64,000 nucleotides of DNA from NCBI RefSeq assembly GCF_963678635.1, contig NC_087066.1, positions 60,730,875 through 60,794,874 on the forward strand. Reading direction: 5' to 3'. Below are positions 18,360 through 31,025 of this stretch, piece after piece. The position numbers and the translations under genes were made by a program. Numbering within the stretch: the stretch's first letter is position 1; each line of letters opens with the position of its first letter. Below the pieces are notes generated by a model that saw only the letters and a program-made list of their open reading frames with translations, searched no databases and was not told the origin of the DNA. The DNA comes from Symsagittifera roscoffensis (lineage: Eukaryota > Xenacoelomorpha > Acoela > Convolutidae).

Positions 18360-19567
18360 ACGCAAAATCCCTGATAGGGTCAATGATGGCCAACTTGTGC
18401 GGAAGTCACTACCCACTGCACATGGCGATGGTGGAAGCATCCAGCCAGAGAGTACTGGTGGACAAGGCCTTCTCAGTGCCCAAGTGCGTGAGGTTGGCTA
18501 GGATATCGCATCACTCGCACAAGTTGTTGATAAAAATCAGAGGGACAGTACCAAAAGAATTGAGAGATGACTTGAGTGAAATCTGGGGAGAAGAACTTTC
18601 GAAGTTGGAGAGAGAGAACACAAGCGATCACGAGAGACAAAACGTGATCGGAAAACCTGTGAGAAGTGCTCCAAACCTGGAAGATAACGACACGATGCAC
18701 GAGAAAATGATGGAGCTTGAGCCTCTCTTGGAAGCCTCGGGGGAGCGTAACCTCAGGAGCATTGAGATCACCCATGGAGAATGCCCATGCCACTGTTTGG
18801 CGCAAACGGTGTGGTATCCAGATCACAAGAACCTTTGCCTGGTATGGGAAATGGAAGAAATCCGGTCGATCGGACTACCGGATCACCGACAGAAGGTGAC
18901 GATCTTGGTAGTGAGTACGATGTTGGCTCTGAGATGGATAGAAGAGAATATAACGAAGTATCGGGAAGCGGGGACGCCAACGGCTGAGTCAATATACGCG
19001 ATAGACTACAGTAGGAGACTCGAGTTGTTTGAGACTGCGTGCAAGGTATTCGCCATACCAACGGAAGTCAGACATGTCTGGAGCCGTTTGAGGTACTTCC
19101 CATGGTTTCGGGCGACGCTGACGTCCTGGTTGTACATGACAACGAAAGATCACATGAGAAAACATCAAAAGGAGTATCGACAGTTCCAGGCCGAGATTGG
19201 GCCGGAAGCTTTCAAGAGACCCCTGTTAACCCATCGTAATGCAATCACGACAGGATGGAAGAGAGTGGGTAAAATGTCTAGAGACAATACCAAGGCGAGG
19301 GAATCGATACTAGAGGAGGACCTGGCGAAGAACGTGAGCTTGAGCCTGCACAACTCCTTTTGTTTGAACCGGGAATCTAGGGTGAAGGCACTACCCAACC
19401 AAGCAAAGAGGTTGCAAGAGCAAAGAGAATGGATGCGATCCTACGAGCAGCTGAAGGCTTGGGAGGAGATTGTGATTAGCTCCGATGATGAAGAGGAACT
19501 GTTGAGACAGTTTGCCGTATCTAGTACTTCAGGGTGCAGTACCTCCAAGGCGAAGAGTGCGAGATGA
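18356..19567 (+). CDS. ORF2 C-terminal part, copy A
   Basis: This is the third piece of ORF2, back in frame after the deletion near 18336; its ATG overlap with the previous piece is incidental. It encodes ~400 residues conserved with copies B and C, including an ECPCHCLAQT motif, conserved Trp-rich helices (WYPDHK, WSRLRYFPWFR) and a C-terminal acidic tail (IVISSDDEEEL) shaped like a SUMO-interacting motif. I recognise no enzyme family. It ends in a natural stop at 19565-19567, which coincides with the stop position in copy B. Confidence 0.75.
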   Translation: MNAKSLIGSMMANLCGSHYPLHMAMVEASSQRVLVDKAFSVPKCVRLARISHHSHKLLIKIRGTVPKELRDDLSEIWGEELSKLERENTSDHERQNVIGKPVRSAPNLEDNDTMHEKMMELEPLLEASGERNLRSIEITHGECPCHCLAQTVWYPDHKNLCLVWEMEEIRSIGLPDHRQKVTILVVSTMLALRWIEENITKYREAGTPTAESIYAIDYSRRLELFETACKVFAIPTEVRHVWSRLRYFPWFRATLTSWLYMTTKDHMRKHQKEYRQFQAEIGPEAFKRPLLTHRNAITTGWKRVGKMSRDNTKARESILEEDLAKNVSLSLHNSFCLNRESRVKALPNQAKRLQEQREWMRSYEQLKAWEEIVISSDDEEELLRQFAVSSTSGCSTSKAKSAR

Positions 19568-19993
19568 GCAGGTGGCTCGAATGGATCTTGAGTCTTGAGA
19601 GGGAAAGGGGGCTTGAGCGTGGATCCGGGTGAAACCTGGGTTCACGAAAAAGAAATTTTAACAAAACAAGATATTGTTATTAATATGCTATATCTATTAT
19701 ATAAACGAAAATGCTGCATGACAATTTCCTAATTGAATGGGACAAAAGAAATTTTAAATTGGCTTGAAAAGCGAGAATTCAAGGGTGCAGGTGTGTGCAG
19801 ATTTTGATTGCTGTTCAGCGATAGTGTGAAAATTTTACATGGCTGTGAATTTTGGGGTGTAGATAAGCTTAAGTCTGCTGCAAACTTCTGTAAATGACCA
19901 CTGGCACTGTATCTTGAGTAACACTCGGTTTTCTGGGACTCACTGGCAGAAGACAGCACGCGATGAGGACATCGATCTCGAGTCCGGGGAGTA
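19568..19993 (+). other. 3' region of copy A with the LTR-adjacent purine module
   Basis: This non-coding segment lies between ORF2 and the 3' LTR. It has a purine-rich run GAGAGGGAAAGGGGG (19597-19611) some 380 nt before the LTR. At the LTR edge it has a small stem CGAT-GAGGAC-ATCG (19961-19974) and then GTCCGGGGAG (19982-19991) two bases from the LTR start, the place expected for the plus-strand polypurine primer. Confidence 0.65.
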
Positions 19994-20895
19994 TGTGCCA
20001 GTCGGTCATATTTGGAAGTTTGACCTTGAGAGAAGCAAAAAACACTTAATTTTGGAGTGAAATTTAATTTTTCAAAATTTCGAATGGAACCTGTCATGCA
20101 CGATTTTCTCGCGATAACTGAAAATCAGAAAAGAGAAGAGAACGATCGAGTGACAATCGCGGGAAAGTTGCTAGAAAAATCAGTGGGAAATTGCTATTCG
20201 CAATTTCAGTAGCAATAATAATCGAGAGTAGAGCTGTCCCATCTAAAACAGAGACGAGCGCATTCCCACGAACTGGATTGTTGTGATTGGAGTATTATTC
20301 TAAACTGGACTAGAGTGAACCTTCGGTGGAAAGGTGGACAGCTAGAGTGTCCCAATGGTTCACGAGAACTTACAGTCTAGAGTAAAAACTTGTTCTTGTT
20401 ATTAAAACTGACTAACATTAAACTCATTTAAGTTACTTTATTGATTCTTGAGTTGCACACCGACTTATTTACTTCCTGATTCTTGAGCGTGCTACAATGT
20501 GAGTACTAATTTAAATTTCTAGAGTGTGTTTTACAATTGTTATGTTGAGGTAAGGCGAGTTTTAGGTTGATCCATCTGAAATGGATCAAAGTTCCACTGT
20601 CTAATAAAAAGTAACTTAACGGATTGTTCCGACCCGGTTTTTAATGGCGTTCATGTATTTTGGGTATCTAGAGACCTAAGTATGAGGACGTTCCTAATTC
20701 TAGAGTGGGGGGATATTTTAGTAGTAGCCTTTAAGCTGTAACGGGTCGTAGTCTCATGTCACAAGCGAACCGAATTGGCTCCGACTGATTTGAGGTACAA
20801 AAACACAAGAGATAGTGTCCCTGACTCTTGAGCCAATGCTTATAGGGCCTATTTTTCTTAAGCCTCATGTGTGACTGCAGTAGACGAATGTTACA
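19994..20895 (+). repeat. 3' LTR of copy A
   Basis: 902 bp, TGTGCC...TTACA, nearly identical to 2221-3122. It is followed directly by the copy-B gag codon sequence ATGATGGTCGG, which fixes its right edge. The AATAAA corresponding to 2830 is at 20603. Confidence 0.95.
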
Positions 20896-21954
20896 ATGAT
20901 GGTCGGAATAAAAACGAAAGAAAACATGACTGAAGAACCAAAAGCTGAAAGAGCACGAACATTTGGGACAGTGAGCACGAAGACGACAGAAGCCAATCCA
21001 AGAGAGGAACAAAATAAAGCAGAAGCTACGGCCGAAGACAGACCGACGGCTGACCATGAAGAGGCTACTATTGAGCTAGGTGACTTGATGGCGAAACTGA
21101 ATCAGATCGACAAAAAACTGAAGCACAGCGAAGAGGACAGAGAAGTGATAAGAAAAGAAATAAGATACAACAAACACGAGTATCTGGATAGTTATTTTAA
21201 CCTGGCTAAGGCAACAGATGAGAGACTCAAGGAGATGTCAGATAAGGTAGAAGCCACCAATGAAGAACGACATAAGAACATCAAAAAAGATATGCAACAG
21301 TTGAAAAACCGATATGATGATGTCAACAGCCAATTAGGTAGCCTGGAAAAGAGAATGGACACAATGAGAAAAAATCAGGCCGAAAGTTCATGTGCAATAC
21401 AGACGAAATTGGATGCAATCTTGAGAAATTCTACCTCACAAGAAAGACCGGCAGCGGATCGCACGCAAGGCACCAGAGTTGACTTTGTGGAACGACAAAG
21501 GGGCAAACGACAATCGACACCGTTGCCCTTAACCCGGGATATGGTGAGCATAGCACCAACAGCTGCTAAAACAATCAGGAAGAATGGAACGTCAAGTACA
21601 ACGACTGGCCCGGGGGACTCAACAGCTAACAGCAACGCAGGTCCGGATGCTATGACATGGGCAAGCACTTGGGAGATGATGAACAGGACTCTAGAGGCCT
21701 TCGCCACGAGGAACACTGACTCGAGCGATAGGAGGGACGGAAAATCAAGAAAAACTTTCAAGAAGCCAAAGGAATTCAAAGACGACTCCGATGGATGCAT
21801 CGACACTTGGGTGGAAGTGATGAGATTACACCTAGAGCAGGATAACTTAAATGATGAAAGGCAAGCATGCACAGCCATACTCAGCAACTTAGAAGGCACG
21901 GCATTAAAATGCGTGGTCGCAATGAAAGAAGAAGAACGCGACACCGCGGACTAG
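20896..21954 (+). pseudogene. gag: Copy B gag, right part up to premature stop
   Basis: This continues the gag frame interrupted at 2220. It contains the coiled-coil region and the first half of the capsid-like region. A premature TAG at 21952-21954 replaces a Lys codon present in copy A at the matching place, and the same frame then continues. The first ATG here is an internal Gag codon, not a start. Confidence 0.85.
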
Positions 21955-24900
21955 ATCTTCGAGATATTGCTGAATCGATTCGGGTCAGGCATGAAGGGTC
22001 ACCAAGCGATGATGCGATTTGAAAAGAGAAGGCAGAGAGACGACGAGTCAATAGATTGGTTCCTAGATGATCTCGAGAGCTTGAGAAGAAGGAGTGACCC
22101 AGAGGAGTCGACAAACAGAAGAAACTTTAGCATTGCCTCGAAGTTCATTGATGGGGTAAAAAGTGACGACCTAAGGACAATGTTAGCAACATACTACACA
22201 TTGTCGAAAGACAGCGCACCAACCCCAGAAGAAATGAGACAGAAATCAAGGGAATACATGCTGATGAAGCCCAAGAAATACTCATATTCAGAAAACAGGA
22301 ACACACAGGGGGGAGGCCAACCCCAGAGGTCATCATGGTACAAACCTAGAGATGATATGGACAAGCGCAGATCATGCGCGAACTGCGGGTTAGCGGACCA
22401 CCACGTGGCTGACTGCACAACATACAAACAAAGCATGAAGAGCCTAGGATACGCACCGGATGAGGAGGACATGAGCCAGATGGAGAAACACGAGTACTAT
22501 AGTGGCTTAATCATCAAGATAGGCGCAAGATGCTTCTTCTGTAACCAGGAGGGACACTTCAGAATGGATTGTCCCTTGTTCTGGGAAGCGGTCAAGGACC
22601 AGAGTCACCCCAAACATAAGCTGGCATTAGCGGCAGTGCAGAATCAGCGGAATAGACAAAACGAGATTGAATCTAGGAACTTAGGAGCACCAAGCACGGA
22701 ATTGCCGACGAAAACAGTGAAAGCTGTAACACATGTTAATGGTGCGATAGAGTCCGCGGCTGGGAACTCGCTAGAGATAAACTATGAGAAAGCGGCGACG
22801 GAAGCAATTGCCAAAGTAAAACAGGATCTGGCTGCGAAAGAAATAGAGCAACGACTGAAGCTGGAGATCGAAAGACAGAATTTCAATGAGGCATTAACCG
22901 GATCAAACCCAACACCAGAGGCTGTACCAGGCTCAACAAAGACCGGGAATTGTAACACTGTAAAAATGGTGACGGGAAAGCCATTCGGCATATCGAAAAT
23001 CGGGGCTAGAATAATGTCGATAATCACAGTGGGCGGCCACGAGGTAACCAGAAACTTGAGTGAACCGAGCGACCAGACAATAATGCACATTGACGTGTAC
23101 GCAGATTACTTGAGTTGTATAAGCCCACAAACGACTTCTAGAGCGCTGAGAGCACTACTCACGAGAGGGGGCAGCAAGTCGGTCCGTGTTGACAACAGGT
23201 ATACTGAAGCTTATGGTCCACACGAGGTGATGCTAAATATAGATGGAATAAACATCTATACCAAGACAATGATAACATGTGACGAAGACCTAATTGGGCA
23301 AATCTACGTAGGGAAAGAAGAGTTGAAAGTGAGATCGATTGGACACTGCGCTATGCTTGAAGAAGATGCGATGCACATCGGGACAGAGGCAGATGTGACA
23401 GGGCACGTGCTAGACATAAGTGGCAAAAAGACTCAACTACGTGGGCTACTTGATACGGGAGCAGTCTTGAGCGTCATACCAATCGAAACTTGGGAGCGGA
23501 TGGGCTTTGACAAAGGTGATTTGATAGACTCGAGAATACGACTGTCAGCAGCAAACAAAGGGGCCCTTCGGGTGCTGGGCAGGACGCCGATAATAGCCCT
23601 CAACTTGGGGGAACGTAACCTGTGGATGAGCTTTATCGTGGTAGAAAACCTAGATGAATCTGACCAATTCATTTTGGGCAGAGACTTCATCAGGAATTTC
23701 GACGTAACGATTGATCTAAATAACGCAATGTTCAGGATACGGAACCCGGATAGGAGGTACGCAATCAAACCGGTAAATTTAATAATGGCAAATGAAAACA
23801 AAGCACCGGTATTCTTGAGTAGGAGGGTGAGGCTAAAAGCGAATGAAGCGGCAATCGTAGGCTTGAGGATGAAAAATTACAATGAACTAAGTGACAACAA
23901 GCAAGTGTGTGTAGTTCCGAACCCTAATAGTCAAAGTGCTGCTGTTTTAGGAAGATCCTTCTCGATAACGAAGAGCGGCCTCTGCGTCAGTGTCTTGTTG
24001 AATACCCTTGATATACCGATCACGATACAGAGAGGGAGGAAACTGGGATATGCTTTACCGGTTAAAACTCGATATGAAACGATCGAGAACTCAAAACGAA
24101 ATGAAGTTGTTGATTGTCCCAATCATAGGGACAAAATTTGTATCTTGAGACGATTGCAGAAAGTAAAAGATTCTTCAGGTCTTATTAAATCACTTCAGTC
24201 AGAAACGGATGATGGGCTCTCGAGCTGTTCGAACTTTCCAGAGCGACCCACACTAGATGAAATGCAAAATGAAAAACCGGTTCTGCCGGAGATTGAACAT
24301 TTGAGGGGCAAACTGAAAGATGAACAGCTCGAAGCCATCAAGGACGTACTAGAGCGGAACGAGGAAGTTTTTTCGAGGCATAAGGCGGATATCGGGTGTT
24401 GTAATTTCGTTGAGCATGAAATAGAACTTGAGGAAAACGCGGTACCACACAGGGAGGGGGCGAGGCGCATGACCCCACACAAATCGGACGCGTGTAGAAA
24501 AGAAATCGAGACGTTACTAGAGTATGACATGATAGAACCATCCAAGTCACCGTGGGCGTGTGGAGTAGTGATGGCCAAAAAGAAAGGCGACCAGTTGAGG
24601 TTTTGTTGTGATTTTCGATACCTGAACTCCGTCACGGTGAAGGATGCCTATCCCATACCTAGGATTGATGAGAGCCTCTCGAAGTTAGGTGATGCAAAAT
24701 TTTTTACGACTCTTGATTTAGGCTCGGCCTTTTGGCAAGTACCACTAAGGAAACAGGACAGGGACAAGACAGGGTTTGCCTGCGAGTTGGGTCTGTTTCA
24801 ATGGAAACGGATGCCGTTTGGACTTTGCAATGCCACAGCCACGTTTCAGCGATTGATGGCACACGCGCTGATAGGCGTAACGAAGAAGTATGGCAACCTG

Positions 24901-27894
24901 GTAATGTGCTACGTGGATGACGTGGTAATAGCGACGCCAACACTGGAAGACCACATTGAGAGACTTGACGAAGTGTTTGCATGCATGAAGAGGTCGGGGC
25001 TAAAGTGTAAACCATCAAAGTGCGAGATACTCAAGGACTCAATAAAATACTTGGGCAGGATGGTAGACAAGCACGGCATCAGACCTGACACGGACGCCGT
25101 GGAAGCAGTCCTGACCTGGAAATCACCGAAGACGGAGCACCAGTTGATGAGCTTCCTGGGTTTCGCTAACTATTATAGAGAGTTCATCAAAGGCTATGCA
25201 GACAAGGTATACCCGATGCAACAATTAATGAGACACAAGGGCAAGAAGTTCACGTGGAACAACGCAGCAGAAGAGTCATTCCAGAGAATAAAGAAAGAGC
25301 TATGTGAGGCACCAGTACTGGGTATGCCGACTGAGAAAGGGATGTACGTGCTGGACACGGATGCGTCGGTAGTCGCGATTTCTGGGATTCTCCACCAAGA
25401 ACAAGAATGGAATGGGAAGACAGTCTTGAGACCAATAGCGTACGGGAGCAAAGTCCTGAGTGACACGGAAATGAAGTACGGAGCACCAAAAGCAGAGATA
25501 TTCGCGGTGGTTACCTTTGTCGAGAAATACAGGGCATACCTGGGTAGTGAGCCATTCAAGTTGCGAGTCGACAATCGAGCACTGAGCAGGCTGAAAACGT
25601 ACTCAATGGACCAAAGTTACATTGGGAGGTGGATAGTTCGCCTGGACGGATACAACATGATAATTGAGCATAGAACGCGAGATAAACATCAGAATGCCGA
25701 CAGCTTGAGTAAGAAGACGGAGTTCTATGAGAGACAAGAGCAAAGAGAAGCAGACAGACCTGAAATCAAAGATGGCTTCTCATTCATGGACAAGGAAACG
25801 TACGACAGTCTTCCACTCACGAGATGGCTGGACAAGTCAGGCAAACCGATAGAAGATCATCCTGAATTGCCTAAAGAGCCTCCAGAGAAGACCATCTTGA
25901 AGAAGAGCAAGAGGATTCCGATTGAGATTATACTCAAGTCGAAGATCGTGAAGGAGACGCTCAAGGCAAAAGGCTATGATCTTAACCAGGTGGAAGCAGG
26001 AACTGCACAGATAGATGATGACTTAATGAGGTTGCTCGAGAAACTATCAGATGATAAGCCCGTGATCCAAGAGAAGGGTCAAGAGGAACCGGAAGTCACT
26101 ATACTTCGGAGAAAAGAGACAGTGAACGATACTGACTCATCAAGAGGAAGCGTCACTGACAGCAAAGATGTCGTGCGGTCACTAGTTGACAAAATCCCTG
26201 AAGACATTCTGGAGCAGACCAAGGTTAGGAAAAAGAAAGTGACGTTCAAAGAAGATACTGAACACCTGGGACTAGGTCAAGAGTCCGGGGAGTGTTCCAG
26301 GTTCACGGAAGAAGGAACCAGAGAAGGAAAATTGTCCGGGGAGCGTGAAAGATGGGATGAAGACTCGGATGAGAGCAGCGAAAACCAAGACAGTCTGTGC
26401 ATGATATTGGCGGAAGAGAAGACAAGGCACCACGACAGAGAGTTACAGACGGATCCATCTTCAGGAACATACAACATGGACATACAGGAGATGCGAGGTG
26501 GTGAGGAACTTGAGAAAATTGCGGTTGCAAGGAAACCATTCAGGGAACTATCATGCAACTCAAACATCAGAACGAATCTGGTGCCAGAAGATGATATGAA
26601 AATCGTGAAAAGGATGATATGTGTGAAACTGAGTGATGACATCGACAACCCTGGTGAGATGAATGGACAGATCATGGCGCTAAAGGAGCATGTTAAGGCG
26701 AGATATAGGCTGTCAGACCTAATAAGAGCCCAGAAGAATGACAAAATCACAAGTAACCTCTCCAAATGGATCCAGTCGGGGGTCAAGGAGAAGGGGGAAC
26801 TTGAGGAAGACAGCTACAAGATCTTGAGCCAGTTCTACAAAGAAAAGAAAGACTTACTTTATCACACAGCTGATGGGGTGGTAGCGTGCAAGAGGAGAGA
26901 TGAGGAAAAGATATTACACAAACACAACCTCATCATACTACCACAATTGTACCAGACGGAGGTGCTTTTCAGATCACACGACCAGATGGGCCACCAGGGG
27001 ATAGACAAAGTACAACAAAGGATACTTCACAGGTTTGATTGGCCAGGAATGAGAAAAGCTTGCGAGAGATGGGTGAATGCCTGCCTGGCATGTCTCCAGG
27101 TAAAAGACCCAAGGAAGATGAAGTTTCCCCTCAAGTCCGTTGAGAGCTCAGAGTTTAATGAAGTGGTGCAGATAGACCATCAAAAAATCTGCATGACAGA
27201 GTCGGGATATAACCAGATACTGGTTATAATAGATCACTTCACAAAGTTGGCGGAAGCGGTTCCGTGCCAGACAGCCTCGGCCGAAGAGACATGTGATCAT
27301 CTGATAACGCATTGGATATCGCGGTATGGTTGTCCAATGACTTTCCAGTCGGACAACGGCAAAGCTTTCGTGGGGGACTTGACAAAAGAATTGATGAAGA
27401 GATCGCACATTGCTCAAGCACACTCGACGACCTATCATCCACAGACCAATGGGTTGGTAGAGAGACAGAACAGGACACTGGTCAACATGTTAAGGGTGTA
27501 CTGCTCAAGATACATGACGGACTGGGACAAATACCTGCCACAGGTAGTAGGAGCCTACAACAGTACACAGCACTCAACGACGGGCATCAGTCCTTTCATG
27601 ATGTTGACGGGCAGGGAGAGAGCGATGCCTCTGACATTCTTTTACCCGGAATACGAGGGGAAAAGGACGTCGCCTCAGGCATACGTGAAAGAAGCTATCA
27701 AAAGACAACAGAAGTTGAACGAGCTATGCAGGAGGAACACGGCGCAAGCGCAAATGAGGCAACGCAGGAAATATGACGAAAAAATATTACGAGCAAAGCC
27801 ATATGAAGTGGGCCAAAATGTGTGGGTCTTCCAAAATGTCATACCGCCCAAGGAACAAATAAACTACTCAAGAAGTGGAGGGGACCATTCATGA
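21955..27894 (+). pseudogene. pol: Copy B gag-pol: capsid end, knuckles, PR, RT, RNase H, integrase
   Basis: ~1,980 codons in the gag frame. In order: end of the capsid-like region; two CCHC knuckles (22372-22417, 22531-22572); aspartic protease LLDTGAVLSV (~23446); reverse transcriptase with LDLGSAFWQVPL and MCYVDDVVIATP (~24900-24935); RNase H VLDTDAS (~25346); a ~300-codon linker (25740-26650) holding two GTCCGGGGAG sites; then integrase with an HHCC-type finger, VQIDHQ, TFQSDNGKAF and LVERQNRTL as the D, D, E positions. This is a Ty3/gypsy domain order. A one-base loss near 27851 (GGG to GG, against copy A) shifts the frame and gives a stop at 27892. Confidence 0.9.
26269..26346 (+). promoter_or_regulatory. 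Two GTCCGGGGAG sites in copy B linker
   Basis: First site: GGACT (26269-26273), 8-nt loop, AGTCC (26282-26286), then GGGGAG, a perfect 5-bp hairpin leading into the purine run. Second site: TTGTCCGGGGAG at 26332-26343, without a clear GGAC partner. Both lie in the coding linker between RNase H and integrase and correspond in place to the larger array in copy C. Confidence 0.55.
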
Positions 27895-29288
27895 TAACGG
27901 AGGTTCATCAACAAGGACGGTTCTATCGCTTGAGTACTGGGCGAGCAGCACATTATGAAAATCTGAAGCCTCACGTCCCGTCCCCAGAGAATTGGTGCAT
28001 ACCGAAGGACATGGAGGGTCTTGAGTACCTGGTGGTAGAGCCAGCGTGTGAAGTGAATGAAAAAGGCACCAGAGAGAAAAATGATGGTAATGAGAACTTG
28101 AGTTTGGACGACAACGAAACGATAGGAGGGGAGTCTGATGCAGGATCATTTGTAAAAGAAGACTGGAACGACCCGGAGCAAGATGAGGTGCCGAAGTGGA
28201 TGGAGCCGGATCGACCAACACCACCGGAAACCAGAACTGGTAATCGTAAACGCACCGGCATGAGGTACAACAGGTACGGGGATGACTTCTTGATCGATAA
28301 GATACAGCCAGACAAATTGGGCGAGGAACTACTGAGCGCAGGCGAACTGGAAGCCGGAGAGGAATGGCAGGTCATTGACGATGGTAGACACTATCCGCAG
28401 GAAGACCACCCGACGCCGGAATTAGAGACGGATCTCGAGCAGAGTGAGATAGAGAGGAGGGAGAACACGAACTTGAGGATACTAGAGTGGATGCGCGATG
28501 TCAAAGACGAGAGCCACGAAGGACAAAGCATTCAACAAGTCGATGTATCAGCGGCAAATTACATGAAGACAGAGGACCCTCTTTTCGGATGGACGGCAAC
28601 AGACAGGCCACTGGACATTCCTCAGGAAAATTCAGACCCGACAACATCGACGGGGACGTCGATAAATATTTTTGTCCGGGGAGTGGGGGTAGGACTTACC
28701 CACACCGAAAATTTGATGATAAAGAAGCTCAAGGAAGTGAGAGAAACAAGCGAATTGGAACTGGAAGAAGAAGAGCCGGAGCCTACCATAGGTCGGAATT
28801 TCAAAACGAAATTTGAAATACCCAATGAGTACTCGGAGAACATCATGATAACGGATAGTGACTTCATCCTGTCAAACAGGACTAGCGCGATCTGCATCAC
28901 GGCGGACATGAGTTTCAAATCAAGATTGGAAGCTGACTTCAGAAGAGAGTACCAGAACGTGGAGTTTCTGTTCAGACAGAGACCAGGACTAGGAGGGATG
29001 GCAGCGCTTCCACCATCAGTAGCACAAGTAACGGGCAAATATCTGTGCTTCCTAGTGACGAGGGTCAATGACAGGAACACAATTGATCCCGAACACGTGA
29101 TGTTGGCACTAACAAGACTACGAGACTTCATGATTGAAAGAGAAATAACGGAGGTCTCAATGCCGGTGTATGACCCAAACAGGGGCAAACTGAGCTCGAG
29201 GGAATTGTACGCTATCCTACATGTAGTCTTTGCGGAAACTGAGATAATGGTGTATCTGCATAAAAAATACTACTTGAGCATCGCCTGA
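27850..29288 (+). pseudogene. pol: Copy B pol C-terminus with macro-like domain, frameshifted
   Basis: The rest of Gag-Pol after the one-base deletion near 27851. It begins with the GPY/F-type module (KKWRGPF), passes the acidic linker and the conserved TGTSINIFVRG segment (encoded by the stem-loop module), and ends with the macro-like domain (~28850-29285). The domain has a TADMSF start, KYLCFLVTRV strand and SMPVYDPNRGK loop. Compared with TARG1/OARD1 proteins, the Gly-rich ligand loop and the catalytic Lys and Asp do not appear conserved, so hydrolase activity is doubtful. The natural stop is at 29286-29288. Confidence 0.8.
28646..28707 (+). promoter_or_regulatory. Internal stem-loop plus GTCCGGGGAG module, copy B
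   Basis: Identical to copy A over the core: ATCGAC-GGGGAC-GTCGAT (28646-28663), a ten-base A/T spacer, GTCCGGGGAG (28674-28683), then GTGGG...CCCAC. Confidence 0.6.
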
Positions 29289-29789
29289 GTTGGGGACACG
29301 GGGTCTCGAGTTGGGTGTGAGGGAGGAGTCTTGAGTTAGGTACTGGGGTGTGGCGCAGGTAATGGGATCTTAAGACGTGATTGGCATGACAATAAAATTT
29401 TAAAAAAGAATTAACGGTGCTAAAACATAAAATGAATCTGCATGCTTTTAAGGAAATTCCAATTGAATCGTTTTAAATAGAATGAAAATGATAAGATTTT
29501 AACCATACTGGTAAAAGGGGGGGGTTTCTAGGTTAGGAGCATGACAAGTTAGGTCTTAATGTGGTTTCTGTTTTCAGATCAAGTTTGAAAAACAAAGTTG
29601 AAAATCCAACTACACTCAAGCGAGAGACAGAAAAAGAAATCTTGATTGAACTCGCGATAATCGACACCTACAGCAAGTGTTTGCAAGGGAACATTTCTAG
29701 AGAATTCTTGAGTTGGGTAATACTTGAGTCGGTAAGGTAATTCTTGAGCTGGTTAACGTATACCTGTATACATCCCGAAGTCACAAAGA
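29289..29789 (+). other. Spacer before ORF2, copy B
   Basis: 501 nt, non-coding. It holds TAAAAGGGGGGGG (29512-29524), a classic-looking polypurine run, and a 3' splice-site-like TTTCTGTTTTCAG ending at 29577, both at positions matching copy A. Confidence 0.55.
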
Positions 29790-31025
29790 ATGGCAGACAG
29801 ATTCTGGAAATCCATGCCCGCGGCCCTGAAGAAGCCTACTCTTGATGAGCTGTACAGACGCCTGAGGGACCTGGACTATATCCAGATAGACGAGAGAATG
29901 GCGGTAATGCTGAATGCCATCCTCCAGTTGGAAGACCAGGGTGAATGCAGGGAGTCTGCGACGGAGGCTGTCTTGATGATCGGCTACACCACCGAGGGTA
30001 TATCAAACCAAGAACAGACCAGATGGTTGTCTTGGAATGTGGATGGAGGAGTAAGGGGCTTTGACTTGGCAAGGAATCCTGGCCTGAGTAACAATACCGA
30101 ATATGGCGCAGGGGAATTCCCACTACCAACTAGGCCAACAGCAAGATCTACAGGCCAAAGCTCGAGTAAGGTGCTATCGATGACGCGAGCACAACAGACG
30201 ACCGAGGCATTCCCGGATCTTGGTGTTCTAAAGAAAGAGCTCGAGAAGACGCAGAAGGAAAGGAATAAGGCGGTCCTCGATCGGGATCAGGCAAAGCTGG
30301 ATCGGGAGAAGGTTCAGCTGGAAAGGGACCAGGCGGTCAACGAGCGAGATCAGACTCTGAGGTTGCTTGAGATGCTAAAGGCTGAACATCAGCAGGAGCT
30401 AAGGGTGCGGGAGAATGCCGCGAATTGTGAACAACTGAAGTCGGAGTTGGAGAGAATAGAACAACGACAACGCGAACTTGACGCACAGAAGGGAGCCAGG
30501 CCGAAGGAGCGAGTGGTTACCAGCTCGAGACCAGAGTCACGCATGGAGGTGGATGAAGTCCCCAGAGCAAGAGCACGGTTCAACCTTGACCGCGAGGCCC
30601 GGGAACACATGAGTGAAGGGTTGGAAGTCTGGATACCGAATGACGCAACGTCTTCCTTGCCTAGCCTAGAGACGCAACCCGTACGCCCGCTGATGGATGT
30701 GGTGCTGCCGGGATATACCCCAACCTCGACCTCGGGTGACAGTCAGGTGAGCGGCGGCTCATCGCGTCTGAAAGAGCTGGGCGAGAAATTACGGCAGAAA
30801 AGTCGTGAAAGTTCGGCAAGACCGGAGCTTCCCCCGACTTGGAGGGAACAGCCGGTCAGGAGCGTCGTGATCTCGAGTTATAAGAAAAATACAGAGGGGA
30901 GGTACCACAGGCAAATCGGCTGGATTGGAGTGCGGAACAGAAAGCCAGGAGGGACTGCTTTCATGATGCAGCCTGGGTGGAGTATCTTGCGCCACCCCGC
31001 GTACCAGAAGGTGCGGTCCACCTGA
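29790..31025 (+). pseudogene. ORF2 N-terminal part, copy B
   Basis: Starts at the same ATG as copy A's ORF2. It reads in frame through the point where A is shifted (SSRLKELGE), proving that the coiled-coil part and the hydrolase part belong to one protein. A one-base deletion near 30912 (CACAATC to CAAATC against copy A) then moves the frame, and about 37 unrelated codons lead to a stop at 31023-31025. Confidence 0.8.

Larger units (their letters stand above)
2221..20895 (+). mobile_element. Copy A: 18.7-kb Ty3/gypsy LTR element, pol-deleted
   Basis: A complete insertion bounded by two 902-bp LTRs with TG...CA ends, nested in the gag of copy B in the same orientation. In order it holds a 5' LTR, tRNA-primed leader with tandem repeats, gag, a junction where ~4.5 kb of pol is missing, the integrase C-terminus plus macro-like domain, a spacer with a splice acceptor, giant ORF2, 3' region and 3' LTR. 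The LTRs differ at about 3 of 902 positions, so insertion was recent. Without protease, reverse transcriptase, RNase H and most of integrase it cannot replicate alone. Whether the deletion came before insertion (mobilised in trans) or after is not decided by the sequence. Confidence 0.93.

Noticed and set aside
10684-19567. ORF2 as a retroviral-type envelope gene
   Set aside because: It has the env position and splicing signal but no signal peptide, furin site or anchor; it encodes coiled-coil and SGNH-hydrolase segments instead.
20896-20898. Met at 20896 as a gene start
   Set aside because: It is an internal Gag codon exposed by the LTR boundary and part of the short target repeat.
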